Assembly: GCA_029961685.1 (NCBI GenBank) | Contig: JARWKL010000015.1 | Coordinates: forward strand, 21,173,220 to 21,237,219 | Length of the DNA stretch: 64,000 bases | Source of the DNA: Aristolochia californica | Lineage: Eukaryota > Streptophyta > Magnoliopsida > Piperales > Aristolochiaceae | Reading direction: 5' to 3' | Shown here: piece after piece, positions 12,801 to 24,900 of the stretch | Layout of the letters: the number at the start of each line of letters is the position of its first letter | Position numbering within the stretch: position 1 is the first letter of the stretch | Position numbers and translations under genes: made by a program | Notes under the pieces: generated by a model | Databases searched by the model: none | What the model saw: only the letters and a program-made list of their open reading frames with translations | Told to the model about the DNA's origin: nothing

Positions 12801-15800
12801 GCGATAAACAAGCATCAATATTTATTGCTACCAATCAGTATTTCATGAAGCGGATTACACACATAGAAGTGGATTGTCATTTTATTCATAATGTTGTGTT
12901 AGGTGGTAAACTACTCACTCCATATGTGAGGACAACTGACCAGGTTCAAGACTTGTTTACCAAGGAAAGTGTCTATTTGTTGAATTTTTGTCCAAGCTGG
13001 GATTGGTGGATATATATAACCAGTTTGAGGGGGAGTGTTAAAGTTGTTAAGTTCAAGGGTATTTAGGTAATTTACTATAGTATTTTGTGTACTGAAATCA
13101 TAGTTAGAAAGGGATTAATTAGAAAAATTCATTGATGTAATTTTTATCAGTTTCTGTTACTGTTATATAGCTGTAATTGAGTAAGGTGTAATAGGGGCAT
13201 TTTAGACCGTTTATATTGTAATCACTTGGGGGTCTACCTAACACCCTAACCTGATTGCTCTTCAACGCAGTCTTGAAAATGTCACCCTTGATCCTTCTCT
13301 CCATCGAGAATCCTTGCCTATACAGAGCTGATTGCATGGGGGATGGATGAAAAAGGGGAGGAGGTTGTTTGGTGTTTGCTCCCTTTTCGATGTCGTGTGG
13401 GGAAGAGTAACCTGGCTGATTGAGCAAGTCAGTAGCTTCGCTGATTAAACTGGTAAAACTGGCCAGGTCGAATGGGTTTTAGTCCTCGTCCAGTTTTTGT
13501 AACTGTAAGATTTGGAGGGGACCAGGTTTAATTGAACCCGGTTGAACCGGCTGGTCTGGTCTTGGTTTTATAAGTATGGTTCATTCATACCTTGTTTGAC
13601 AGACTATGATTCATTCATTTCTTCTCAAATAGATTGTGGAATGCTAGACTAATACTAGGTTGTTTTCAGGAAGCCATAGAAAACGCATTTTCTCAGAAAA
13701 AGGGTAGTTTTATTGGGTGGGTAACTGCAAGATTCGTTTGCTGGATGCAAATTCCACTGGTGTTTGTTTTGATATGTAGTTTGCTGGTAGGACAAGTTAT
13801 GAAATTGCAATGCTTCCAATGAATATGTTGTGTGATAAATTAAAGGTATTAAGGTTTTGAAAGCTTTTACTGTCTTAAAGTATAGAATACTATTACTTGT
13901 TTGAACACTCTGGGCCTAACATTTTTTAATTACATGTTGAAGGAATGACTATCTAACAATTGCAACCACACGACCAGAGACATTATTTGCAGATACAGCA
14001 GTTGTTGTCCATCCTGAGGTGAACTTGTGTTGTTTGTGGGTTTCCTTCTGTTGCACTTGACTTGTTTCTTTATGCTACTTTCACTTCTGATGATGCTATC
14101 AGCCAGTATCATAAAAAAAAAAGGAAAAATAATGGCTCTATAAAAGGAAAAAGGTGAAAAAAATTCTCTAGAAATGGATAAAAAAGTGAGAAAAATTGTA
14201 TCCAGTTTGCTCATGTATAGCTGTGTTTTCTTGTCAGCTTCTCAGTATTTCAGCAAATTACTTTTCCTATCTTGACACCTCTGAGTAGTGCTTTTGTGTA
14301 ATGGTGTAGGATGAACGATATTCTATGTACATTGGTAGACAGGCAATTGTACCAATGACATTTGGGCGTCATGTTCCTATTATCTCTGATAAAGTAATGC
14401 TCCTCATCTCTCTTATGTTTTTTATTCTTGTAAGTTAGGGTTTCGTCAGTATAGTTTGTATATTCAATTTATGCTGCAACATTTGAATGGTAGCAAATTG
14501 TTTATAGCGTCACGAACACTTTTTTTTTTCAAAATGGTAAAAGCTTTTATTTGGAATCTCTCATGGACTCATTTTTATCACTTCAAATTGCCCTAGACTG
14601 TACTAGATTTGAATGCCTCCTAGTTTTAACTCAGAACTCCAATTTTAAACTTTTGCCAGGAAGTTATATTGGACTTTTCATGAGTGAGTCAGCTTTTGCC
14701 CAGAACCAGAAACATCATACTTAATGAATATGATACAGCAATATTTCTGGGGAGCTTGTTTCTGGTGCTCTTGCCTAGGAAATTAGCCTCATGTATTTTA
14801 CTAAAAAAAAACTTTGGCAGTACGTAGATAAAGAATTTGGAACTGGAGTCCTGAAGATCAGCCCTGGTCATGATCATAATGATTACCTTCTTGCTAGAAA
14901 GCTGGGCCTACCAATACTTAATGTGATGAACAAAGATGGTACCCTAAATGATGTCGCTGGTTTATACTGGTAAGATTTACTTTTTTATAATTTTTTTTCC
15001 ATTTAGGTAATTAATTATAAAGAATTTGATCTTATTATCATTACTAAGCAAACATATTGCATCAAATTTCACACACACCATTTCAGTGGGATGGACCGGT
15101 TTGAAGCTAGGAAGAAATTGTGGGCAGATCTTGAAGAGACGGGTTTAGCTGTTAAAAAGGAGCCACACACTTTACGAGTTCCGAGATCCCAACGTGGTGG
15201 AGAAGTATGAGGTTTATCTATTTTGCAGTCCACATGTTTTGAAGAATCTTACTATTTTTGAAGAAGAAGCAACCATTTCCTTAACTAAGCATGTCTACTT
15301 ATTAGCATATGTGTTTTTATTTAGGTAATAGAGCCACTTGTCAGTAAGCAATGGTTTGTAACCATGGAGCCATTAGCTGAGAAGGCTCTTCATGCAGTTG
15401 AGAAGGGAGAATTAACCATAATACCTGAACGGTTTGAGAAGGTAAAATTTTCATTTAGCTTAGATCCTCTTTTTCATTCTAAAGCATAAGCTAGTGTACC
15501 ATATGAGGTAATCTGCACGTATGTCACTTAAAGATCACAAACTGTAACTTGTCTTTGTTAGAAATAAACTATTGTTGCATTTAACCAATCCTACTGGAAC
15601 TGAAATTTAAAAATAAAAACTTAAATAAAATCTTCAATTTGCTTTAATCTTTATCTATCCATGTTTTACTTGCATTAAATTCTATCCTTTTTCTAGATTC
15701 CTGCATTTGTGTCTTTTTTGGGAATGTCAAACTAAAATGGACTTAAATCACTTGAATATTTGAACATTTTAATTACAAGTATTTTGAGGTGGGACATATT

Positions 15801-18800
15801 TCCTTTTATGGAACACTCTAATCTCACTTTACATTTAGTGTTTCTTATCATATGTGAGGCCTATTATCAGATGGAGCATAATTTTATCTGTGCAGGTAAA
15901 ACATTTGAAATGACTGGACTAGTTGGTTTCCTATGTAGTATAGTGGTGATCAATGGGGCTGTTAATTTTATCCGTTTACCTAATTTTTATTTATCATTTA
16001 CCGTTTAAAAAAAATAGAGTGAAAATGGAAAAAATTCTTAACCAATAATGTATGTGGGTAATTTACCCGATTACCCATTTACTGTTTATTAAATGGAACG
16101 GAAATGGTTAAGGGTTATTTAGTACCCAATTAACTGATTATTCAATTATATATAAGGATAATTCAGTAATTTTTTTGAGTGAATGTTTAGGGTTTTAAAC
16201 GGATTTAAGTGCTTTTTAAAGGATTTTGTAAAAGTCCATTAATAATTTTTTTATACATTAGAATGGTTTGAATGATTCAAGTGCCTTTCTTAGCTTTCAC
16301 ATATATGATTATGTGATTTTTAAATTTTTTATTATTTTATAGATTTCTAAGTAATTTTTTATTATTATTCCATTTATTTACCCAATTGCCGGTTCTACCG
16401 TTTGATAAACAGGTCACAAACAGTATATGGAATAACTTACTTTATATACTGTTATATGATATACTGAATAAGCTATATATAAACAGAACAATACATGGAA
16501 TAACTTACTCCATTCTGTTTATATACCTTCTACACCCTTAATGATCAATAACACAGTTATTGATGCAATCGGCAATATCTAATGCTATGCGGTTATTTAA
16601 GGTCATCATTCATCTGGGAGTATTAAACATCATATAAATTGTGGAAGAAATACATGCCAAAAAGTGGTGGGAAATTTTGTTGTCTTTAGCCATGCACCTT
16701 GGCTCCCTATCAGGTGATCCTGGTCTTCTCAGCCAGTTTGTAAGCAATTCTTAAGTTGCTTTTTCCATCACCTGTACTTTTTATTATTATGTCAATGTGT
16801 GACACAATTATTTAATCCATACTTATCGCTTTAAGTAAAATTTCTCTTTGACTCTCTCTGGTAGATATATGTACATTGGCTGTCAAATATCAAGGATTGG
16901 TGTATAAGCAGACAACTATGGTGGGGACACCGTATACCTGTGTGGTATATCTCAGGCAAAGATTGTGAAGAAGATTATATTGTTGCTAGAAATGCCACAG
17001 AAGCTCTTGAAAAAGCTCGTGAAAGATATGGCAAAGGTGTGGAGATATACCAGGATCCTGATGTCCTTGACACATGGTTTTCAAGGTTGACAATGTGTAC
17101 TTATTTGCTTTTTTTTTTCTTTTCATAGAAAGTATGTTTGCGAAATTTCCTTTTTTCCTTTTTATCTTTTCTTCTTTTTCTTGAGTAGATTTCGTTGTTG
17201 TCATTTAGAAATGAGACTGTATAATCTGTGATAACTAAACTTAAGAGGATCTAAGAAAATGCAAATAAGGAATCTCGGCCGCATACCAGGTCTGTATTTT
17301 TCTTCTTGTTTTCATTTGATTTACTATGTGTTTTTTTTTAGTAGAAAGTAAGTAAAAGTAAGGATAAAGATTAAATATTGCAATGCGCTTGTCCCTTGGC
17401 CTAAAGGATTAGATAAGTAGTTTTTCTTTGAAAGAATAGATGAGTAGTTTTTAGCCCAAGGAAAACCCCTGATTTAACTTTCTGCTCCGAAGACCTCCAA
17501 TAAAGATTATATTCCTAGTTGCTGTTCATATATAATTATTATTATTCTCATCATTTTGCACTATTCTGTCATAATAAGTTTTCAAGTCTACCTATTCTTC
17601 ATTGGTTAAAAAAAAATTCTTATGGTGCTTATGAATGTATCTAGCCAGCATCTGCGTTCATTTAAAAAAAAAAAAAAAAGTTACTGTTCAAAAGTTTGAA
17701 TGGTTACTTGATATTATGGTAATCCATGACTCATTTAGAGCAGTTGAAAGATGGAATCCAACAAATTATTAGGTTTGCGACCAATTTTTTTTTGAGAATG
17801 ATCAGATTATTATCAAGAGAGTGGAGGATTCAAAACCACTTACTAAGTCTGGGGAAATGTTGGAAAACAAGAAATGAAGACAGCAGCTCTAAGCCAGGAC
17901 AACTACCAAAATGTTTTTTTATATTCCTTTAAAAAATTTCATTAGCTGTATTTTGATTGCTAGCTTTGCTCTGTAATTGTTTTTGCATCCTTTCTTTTTC
18001 TCAATTACGTCCTTATTATTCTCAAAAACATATATTGCTTTAAAACATGTAGTTAAGTTTGAGAAAAAAATGAGTGAGGTTGCCTTCACTTGTCTTACGA
18101 AATGTTTTACATGAATAAAGTACAAAAAGAAAAAGTTAGGTTGATTATAACCTTCTCACTCTTACCCAATTCAAATTTAGAAGGCTTTTCTGTCTTGGAT
18201 GAATGGGGTGCTTCATGCCCCTTTTCAACCCAATGTGAACATTACTTGCTGACTTTATTGGTGATCTTAATATTCTCCCTTTATTTCTATTTGGGTCTAT
18301 ATTTGTGTTTCAGCTCATTATGGCCCTTTAGTACCCTTGGCTGGCCAGATATGTCTAGGGATGACTTCAAGCATTTCTATCCAACAACTATACTTGAAAC
18401 AGGGTACTGTCTTTCATCCTTGAAATGCATACTGTCATTGCTATTGTTACTTCTTTATAAATTCTCTTTAAGTAATTTGAAAATTTTCTCTCTCTCTCTG
18501 TATTTTGCATTTCCTTCTCCTAATCCTTGCTCATGTTATCATGTGCCCTGGCACAAGGATTCTTCTTCTATTGTTGCTATAGATAATGGAATGACTTTTT
18601 TATGTACAAAAACTATTTTAAAATGTTAATGGGATAGTCCCACAATGATAAGTGTTAAGAAAGATCTATAATTGTTAGTTGGGAAATGGCTTCCTAACTT
18701 TAACTAGTCATTTTGGGATGGACCTGGATCCAACTTTAACACATAATTTTAATGATGATTTTTTCATAGTAATTAATGATGAAGTTTGCAAAAAAGAACA

Positions 18801-21800
18801 GGAGGATACTTTATTAGTTAATGTTAAAGAGATATATTTTTGGGTACAGTCTCTAACATGGTTTTTTATGCTATTTTTCCTCTTACCAACGCAATGTTTC
18901 AGGTCTTGTATTTCACTTGCATTTATTTTTAATTTTTAAAAATATCTTTTTTTTTTGAAAAATTTAAAAACATCTTTCTTAGTCTTTGATCTCAGACAAA
19001 GTGTCCAATCCATTATTATCAGATTCTCACATTGTGTTACTTATAGTGTGATTTCATTCTCCATACTAAACAGACATGATATTCTGTTCTTTTGGGTGGC
19101 ACGGATGGTGATGATGGGGATTGAGTTCACTGGGTCTGTTCCCTTTTCATATATTTACCTCCATGGGCTCATCAGGGATTCCCAAGTGAGTAGCAATTTA
19201 TTCATGTGGTGCTTTGTTAGATACATGGCTGTTATTTCTCAATCAAGGTTGGAGTGTACTTCCGTACTGACTTTTTAAGATCATTTCTGAACTTGTATTA
19301 TTTGATTCCATTTGCATTATTTGGACACTGTCCATATTGGTTTGAGTTTTTTCTTATCTTGTTTGTTTACCATGTTAAGAGAAACATTTCTTGTCGTGTG
19401 AATTACTTCCTTTTTAGGGTCGGAAAATGTCTAAGACACTAGGGAATGTCATAGACCCTGTTGATACCATCAAGGACTTTGGCACAGATGCTTTAAGGTT
19501 CACACTTGCCCTGGGGACTGCTGGTCAGGTTTGTTGTGCTTCAAGACTATGTTTTGTTGACAGTCAGATCATTTTAGTTTATTTTTGGTACATGTCATTC
19601 TTATTGATCCTTTTTGCACAGGACCTTAATTTGTCTGTTGAGAGGTTGACTTCAAACAAGGCCTTCACCAACAAACTATGGAATGCTGGTAAATTTGTGT
19701 TGCAAAATTTGCCCAATAGAACTGACTCTTCTTCTTGGGAATATATATTGGGGTTTCAGGTTAGTATCAACTTCCCTTCTGTGTCTCTGGCCCTGGTCTC
19801 TGTCTCTCTGTTTCTGTCTCTGCTTCTCTCTCTCTCTCTCTCTCTGTCATGGCCTTCTACATTTCTGTACTTCCGCTGATTGATCATTTATTACAATTTT
19901 CAAAAAAGGATAGGAATGAAAGCTGCTCACAGAATTACATGACCAATGGATATTAGATTACCAGTGTTCTTATATTTCATTTTATTGATGTCTCAATTGC
20001 TTTAAAATGCAATGCACACCAAAAGCAACCAATAACTTTCTAGAATATGGCTGTAGTGTGAGTTTATTCATTTGCAACTCTCATCTAAAAAACAAAAAAA
20101 AAATAGGATAATCATGAAGATCCGCCCCCTCTCCGTGGATTTCCCGAGGCTCTCTAGGGTGGCGAGGGACCTCTCTTGCTCAGTGGCTGATTCTTGGAGA
20201 GATCGCTTATGCAGTCTCACTTTTCTCCGGGGATTAAATGATGAGGAAACTACGGCTTTTTGCTCTCTCCTCTCTAGACTCAGCAGCACTACTATTCGTG
20301 AGCATGCAGTTGATAAACTGACATGGAAGCCCAACATTAATGGCTGATTCACAGTTGCATCTGCCTACTCTCACATTAGAAAACAAGATTACAACATGCA
20401 TGAGCACAAGGCAAACCTGACATGGAAGCTCTCAATTCCTAGTAAAATCAAATTCTTCGTTTGGACGGCCACCAGGGAACAGATCCTCACCTCTTACAAC
20501 CTCTATAAAAGAGGTTACACTGCCCCCGATCACACTTGTCCCCTTTGTGGTGTGTGCGACGAGACAATCCAGCATGTTCTCTTACATTGCGACTTTTCTT
20601 GGCAAGTCTGGATGAAGATATTTCAGAAGATTGGTCTCCAAATGGGGCTACATTAGGACCTTTTTCAGAACCTTTGAGATGGTTATGGGGATATGCCTTC
20701 CTAATTTGGGCAAGATAATTCCCTCGGCATGCCTTGCGCATGTCCCATGGTGCATATGGTTAGAGCAAAACAACCGGAGATTCAACTCCAAGGCTAGCAA
20801 CCTGGATAATATAGCTTCTCAGGCAATGGGCCTCATCTTGAGTTGGCTACATTCTAGGAAGGAGTTTGCTTCTCTATCGGGCGTCTCCCTTCGAGAAAAT
20901 TGGGGCTTGATCGCGCACATGGCGGGCCCCTGTAGGAATCCGGTTATGGTCATCTGGGATCTTCCCCCTTACGACTGCACCAGAATCAATTTTGATGGCA
21001 GTGCTTTAGGTTGTCCTGGGCCGGCTGGAGCTGGTGGTGTTTTCAGAGACAGCAGCGGAGACCCTATTCTATCTTATGCAGGGCCGGTAGGTATTGCTGA
21101 TTCAAATACTGCTGAAGTGAGTGCTCTTCTATTCGACCTCCAAATTTTTAAAGAGCGGCTTCATGGCAAGTTGATTATCGAAGGCGACTCAAAGACTGTC
21201 ATCAGCTGGTGTTCAAAAGATAGCTCCCCTCTTTGGCGCCACTGGCCAATCACTGATTGTATTGCTGACATTGTGTCATCCATTCATTGTAATTGGAACC
21301 TCGTTTCTAGACCAACTAATTCTTTGGCTGATAAATTGGCTAAATTCGGAACCTCCCAACAATCTCTCATTGTTTGGGAAGGCTTCCCCTCTTGTAATCT
21401 ACTCGTTTGAGCTCTCATAATAAAATTCAGCATCATTTAAAAAAAAAATCAAATTCAAAGGGATATCTGTTTTTAGTCATGAGTTTTGTTCCATTTCTGT
21501 AGTATCTGGGGAATGTTACACTTGTATTTGGGATTTTTTTTGTTGGAACTTTTTATAGGCTTCCTCTATTGTCTGGAAAATTTCCATTCTATGTGAAACA
21601 TACTTCATGTTTCCATCTTCTATTTTCTACCATTTGGTGGGTGTCTCACTGAGACGTGTGTAATGGATAATGCATTGGACTTGTTAGAAAATCTGTTGAG
21701 GGGTAGTTTTGTCTTTTCCTATCTGATATAGTTTCTGGAGTTTACATTATCTTATTCTGCATGTTTAGATATGTCTCTAGACTTATTTTTATGTAATTTG

Positions 21801-21882
21801 AGTATGTATATTGGGAGATATGAGGGCTTAAGTATAGGGGTATTTTGTAAATTATCTTATTTTCACTTAATAAAAGATGTAT

Positions 21883-21916
<34 letters not shown>

Positions 21917-24900
21917 TGGTAAACCCTATTGTAACATCCCTCGTACCTTACATTCAAGACATGAAAAAAAAAATGTTACCGGGGGCACCCTAGATGTTAC
22001 GTAATGCTTAAAGTCCAAGATGTATCATGTTTCTCGCAACCTGATATATTTTGGATCACTGAAACACCCACCCCTTGTTTCTACTGATGTTACCTTTTAT
22101 TGTGAGCATAAACATCAAGCAATCAACAAATGCTTCCCAAGAGAAGATGACACCACATTTTTGAAGCCACTGAGTTTTTTTCCTTGACTAATTGAAGAAC
22201 TTAAAATTATAAATTCAGAGCCATCAATATTTATTAGTTATTGTTATTTTTTAAAGCATGCTGTTCAACATTGCCTGCACCAGGCTGCTTAAAATTTGAA
22301 GATTTCTTGTTTTCTGCAGTTTAACACGGAAAAATCTCTGCAAGAACTACCTTTGCCTGAATGTTGGGTGGTAAGCTATTACCATTTTTTATTTTCCATT
22401 TTTTTGAATACCGCAGTCATTATAATTGAGTAAATTCCGTTTGCCAGGTCTCCAAACTTCACAAGCTCGTCGACAATGTTACAACAAGCTATGAAAAATT
22501 TTTCTTCAATGATGTTGCACGAGAAATCTATGAATTTTTTTGGGGTGATTTTGCTGACTGGTATAATGACCTTCTGCTGAATCTCTGTGGAAACTTAGAT
22601 TAAGGAACCCGCATTTTGGAACTGCTAATTAAGTAAATGAAGATTCCCCTAGGGAAGTTTGTCTTAAATAGTTTTGGTGATACATGATGGGATTGAATGC
22701 CTCATATTTGCTGTTTGTTTCACCTGAAGCCAACATCTTCAGCTGTACCTAAATTTTGTGTAGTGAAACTTGGTTTCCTTGGAAGGTTGACCTTATTCGA
22801 CTTCTTGTTATAGGTACATTGAAGCTAGCAAAACACGTCTCTACCACTCTGAAGACCGTTCAATTGTATCTGTAGCGCAGGCAGTTCTTATATATGTTTT
22901 TGAAAATGTACTTAAGGTGCTACATCCTTTCATGCCATTTGTTACTGAAGGTTTATGGCAGGTAAAGTTCTTTCAACAACTTTGTACTACTTGCGGCTAA
23001 ATGAGTTGTATACAAGTCTCGGTTGTCTAGCTGACTCAGTGATGTAGTACACGGCTCAATTGTGGAAGAAAAAGCTAAAGAAAATGAAGACATAAGGTAT
23101 CAAAGTTATTTGAAACCACATAAAAGGAGGAAAAAAAGAAAAGAATGACTAAAAACATAGGTTCTTGCAGTTTTGCAAAGTTCCCGTTTGCCAATTATTT
23201 ATTTTCAGTACTTTTTATCTTGGGAAAAGAAGCATGTTTACACTGTTAGTAGTTTCTTAGTTTTTCAGTAGGCTCAATTAGAAGAGTTTTCTTTAGGAAA
23301 ATCTTTGGTTAGTAACTCTATTATTTTTTTTTTTTTTTGAAATGATTAGTAACTCTATTATTACTAGTCAATTCAGGAAAGTCTCAAAGGTGGCAAGGCT
23401 TTTATTAGTAGTTCCATTTCAGTTAATTGCTGGAAGTTTTTCTTGGCAAGTGTTTTTCGATTTATTAAGTCAATATTCAATTTTAGTTAAAAAATTTATT
23501 CCTAGGAAAGTTCTATTATGGTAACGTAACTTTTTTTTTTCAGAAAGGTGATGTAACTTATTTGGCAAGTCCACGTTTACTTTAGAGTCCAATAATAAGG
23601 GGGTTTGTTGTAACTTTGTATCGGTTTTGAAAAATTAATACAAGTTTTCTTCTCATGTTTTTGGCTCCCTATTGTGTCACTTTTGAAAAATTAATATGTT
23701 TTCTTTTGGTTTCTGGATTGTTTCTCTTTCTTTTTGCTATGAATAATTTCTTATGGTTTTTCTTCTCTTGTGATAGCTACTGCTAGTTATAGGACAACAC
23801 TTGTAAATTCAAATTCTTATCTTTCAATTGATAATCAGGATTCCCTTAGGGTTTGGTAGTTGGGTTACTCAGATTTGAGCCTTGTCTATCAACTTTCTTT
23901 CTGTAATTTTCCAGCTTTACCAGTTCAACGTAGAGCAATTGCTAAATATGGATCCACATTTCAGGTTAAGGTCCAAGTAGGGTGTAGGCCATATCTACCC
24001 TATTTATTTGTCTTTGTGCCAATATATATTTGTGATATGATAGTAACATGGGGTTGATGGAGCAGCAAATTAAAAGTGACCAATTATACTTCATTTAGGA
24101 CTCTAGCAAAATGCTTGAATATGGGCTTGCTTTTGTGCTCAAATGAACTAAAAGCCAATCTATCTTTTGTATTTTGGAGAAATCCACATTTTTCACATTT
24201 TCCTTAATTGAAGTTTTTTTTTTTGAGTAAAAAGGTGTGTATTTCAATAAAGAGAAGGGAAAGAGTACAATACCTGGCTAAAAAAAAAAGATGTTTGCTG
24301 TAACTCATCTAATTCTGTTTAAGTATTTTTTGAAAATCTCTTACTAATTTTGAATAAATGTCTATGCTGAAATGTTTTTGGAGATTGCTTTATAGGATGC
24401 ATCATTTGATGTTTATGGTTTACATCCTTGTTAGAGTACTGGTATAGGGGTATTTTGGTCATGTCACAGTCTCATAAGGATCTCATTAAGGTACAGCAAG
24501 CTAGACTTTGTATCAGGACGTTATATTTCAACTTTTATTGAATTCTGATTTGTATTTATGGAGTTATAAGCATCTTTGTTTTGAAGGGCAGAATGGTCCT
24601 TTCATGTAATTTTTCAGACAAGTCAATGGGATAAAAGAGAGGGCTCGTGTTCTGAGCCCTTATTCAGAACAGCCCTCAGTGCTCCTTCTCCTTCTTTGTC
24701 TCTTTATTTTCCATTTTTCTTCTTCCTTTATCCTCTTTATATTGCAATTTCGTAATCCTAATAATAACAACCTATGCAAGGCTCTTTATGTTTTGTAGAA
24801 GAGACCTGTGTTACTATTTATGTTAGAAGTCAGAGGTATTTTAGTAATTTCTCATGCAAGGAAGATCTGTAATTTTTTAGACAAAAGGGTCCAAATTAGA

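Larger units (their letters stand above)
10275..13266 (+). mobile_element. Degenerate Copia LTR retrotransposon (plus strand)
   Basis: 5' LTR 10275-10591 starts TGTTAAAG and is followed by TGGTATCAGAGC (10592-10603), the initiator-Met tRNA primer site. A gag-like frame at about 11118-11600 includes [12 protein letters not shown] and [20 protein letters not shown], broken by stops. A reverse transcriptase block follows at about 11935-12200 ([18 protein letters not shown], then [13 protein letters not shown]; the usual YVDD-type Asp pair has decayed). RNase H remnants with [11 protein letters not shown] and [12 protein letters not shown] lie at 12540-12960. A purine tract GAGGGGGAG precedes the 3' LTR at 13036-13266, which matches the first 240 bp of the 5' LTR but lacks its last about 75 bp. 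Protease and integrase are mostly missing. It is an old, dead element in a ValRS intron, in the same sense as the gene. Confidence 0.85.

Noticed and set aside
18090..18629. Plus-strand open frame of 179 residues in the ValRS region
   Set aside because: It contains the real exon 18314-18403 in frame, but the rest is intron translation with no similarity.
21682..21936. Possible solo LTR with TGTTAGAAAA...TTGTAACA ends around the 33-G run
   Set aside because: Flanking 5 bp do not match (GGACT versus TCCCT) and no second copy of the sequence was seen in the window; ends of this kind occur by chance in AT-rich DNA.
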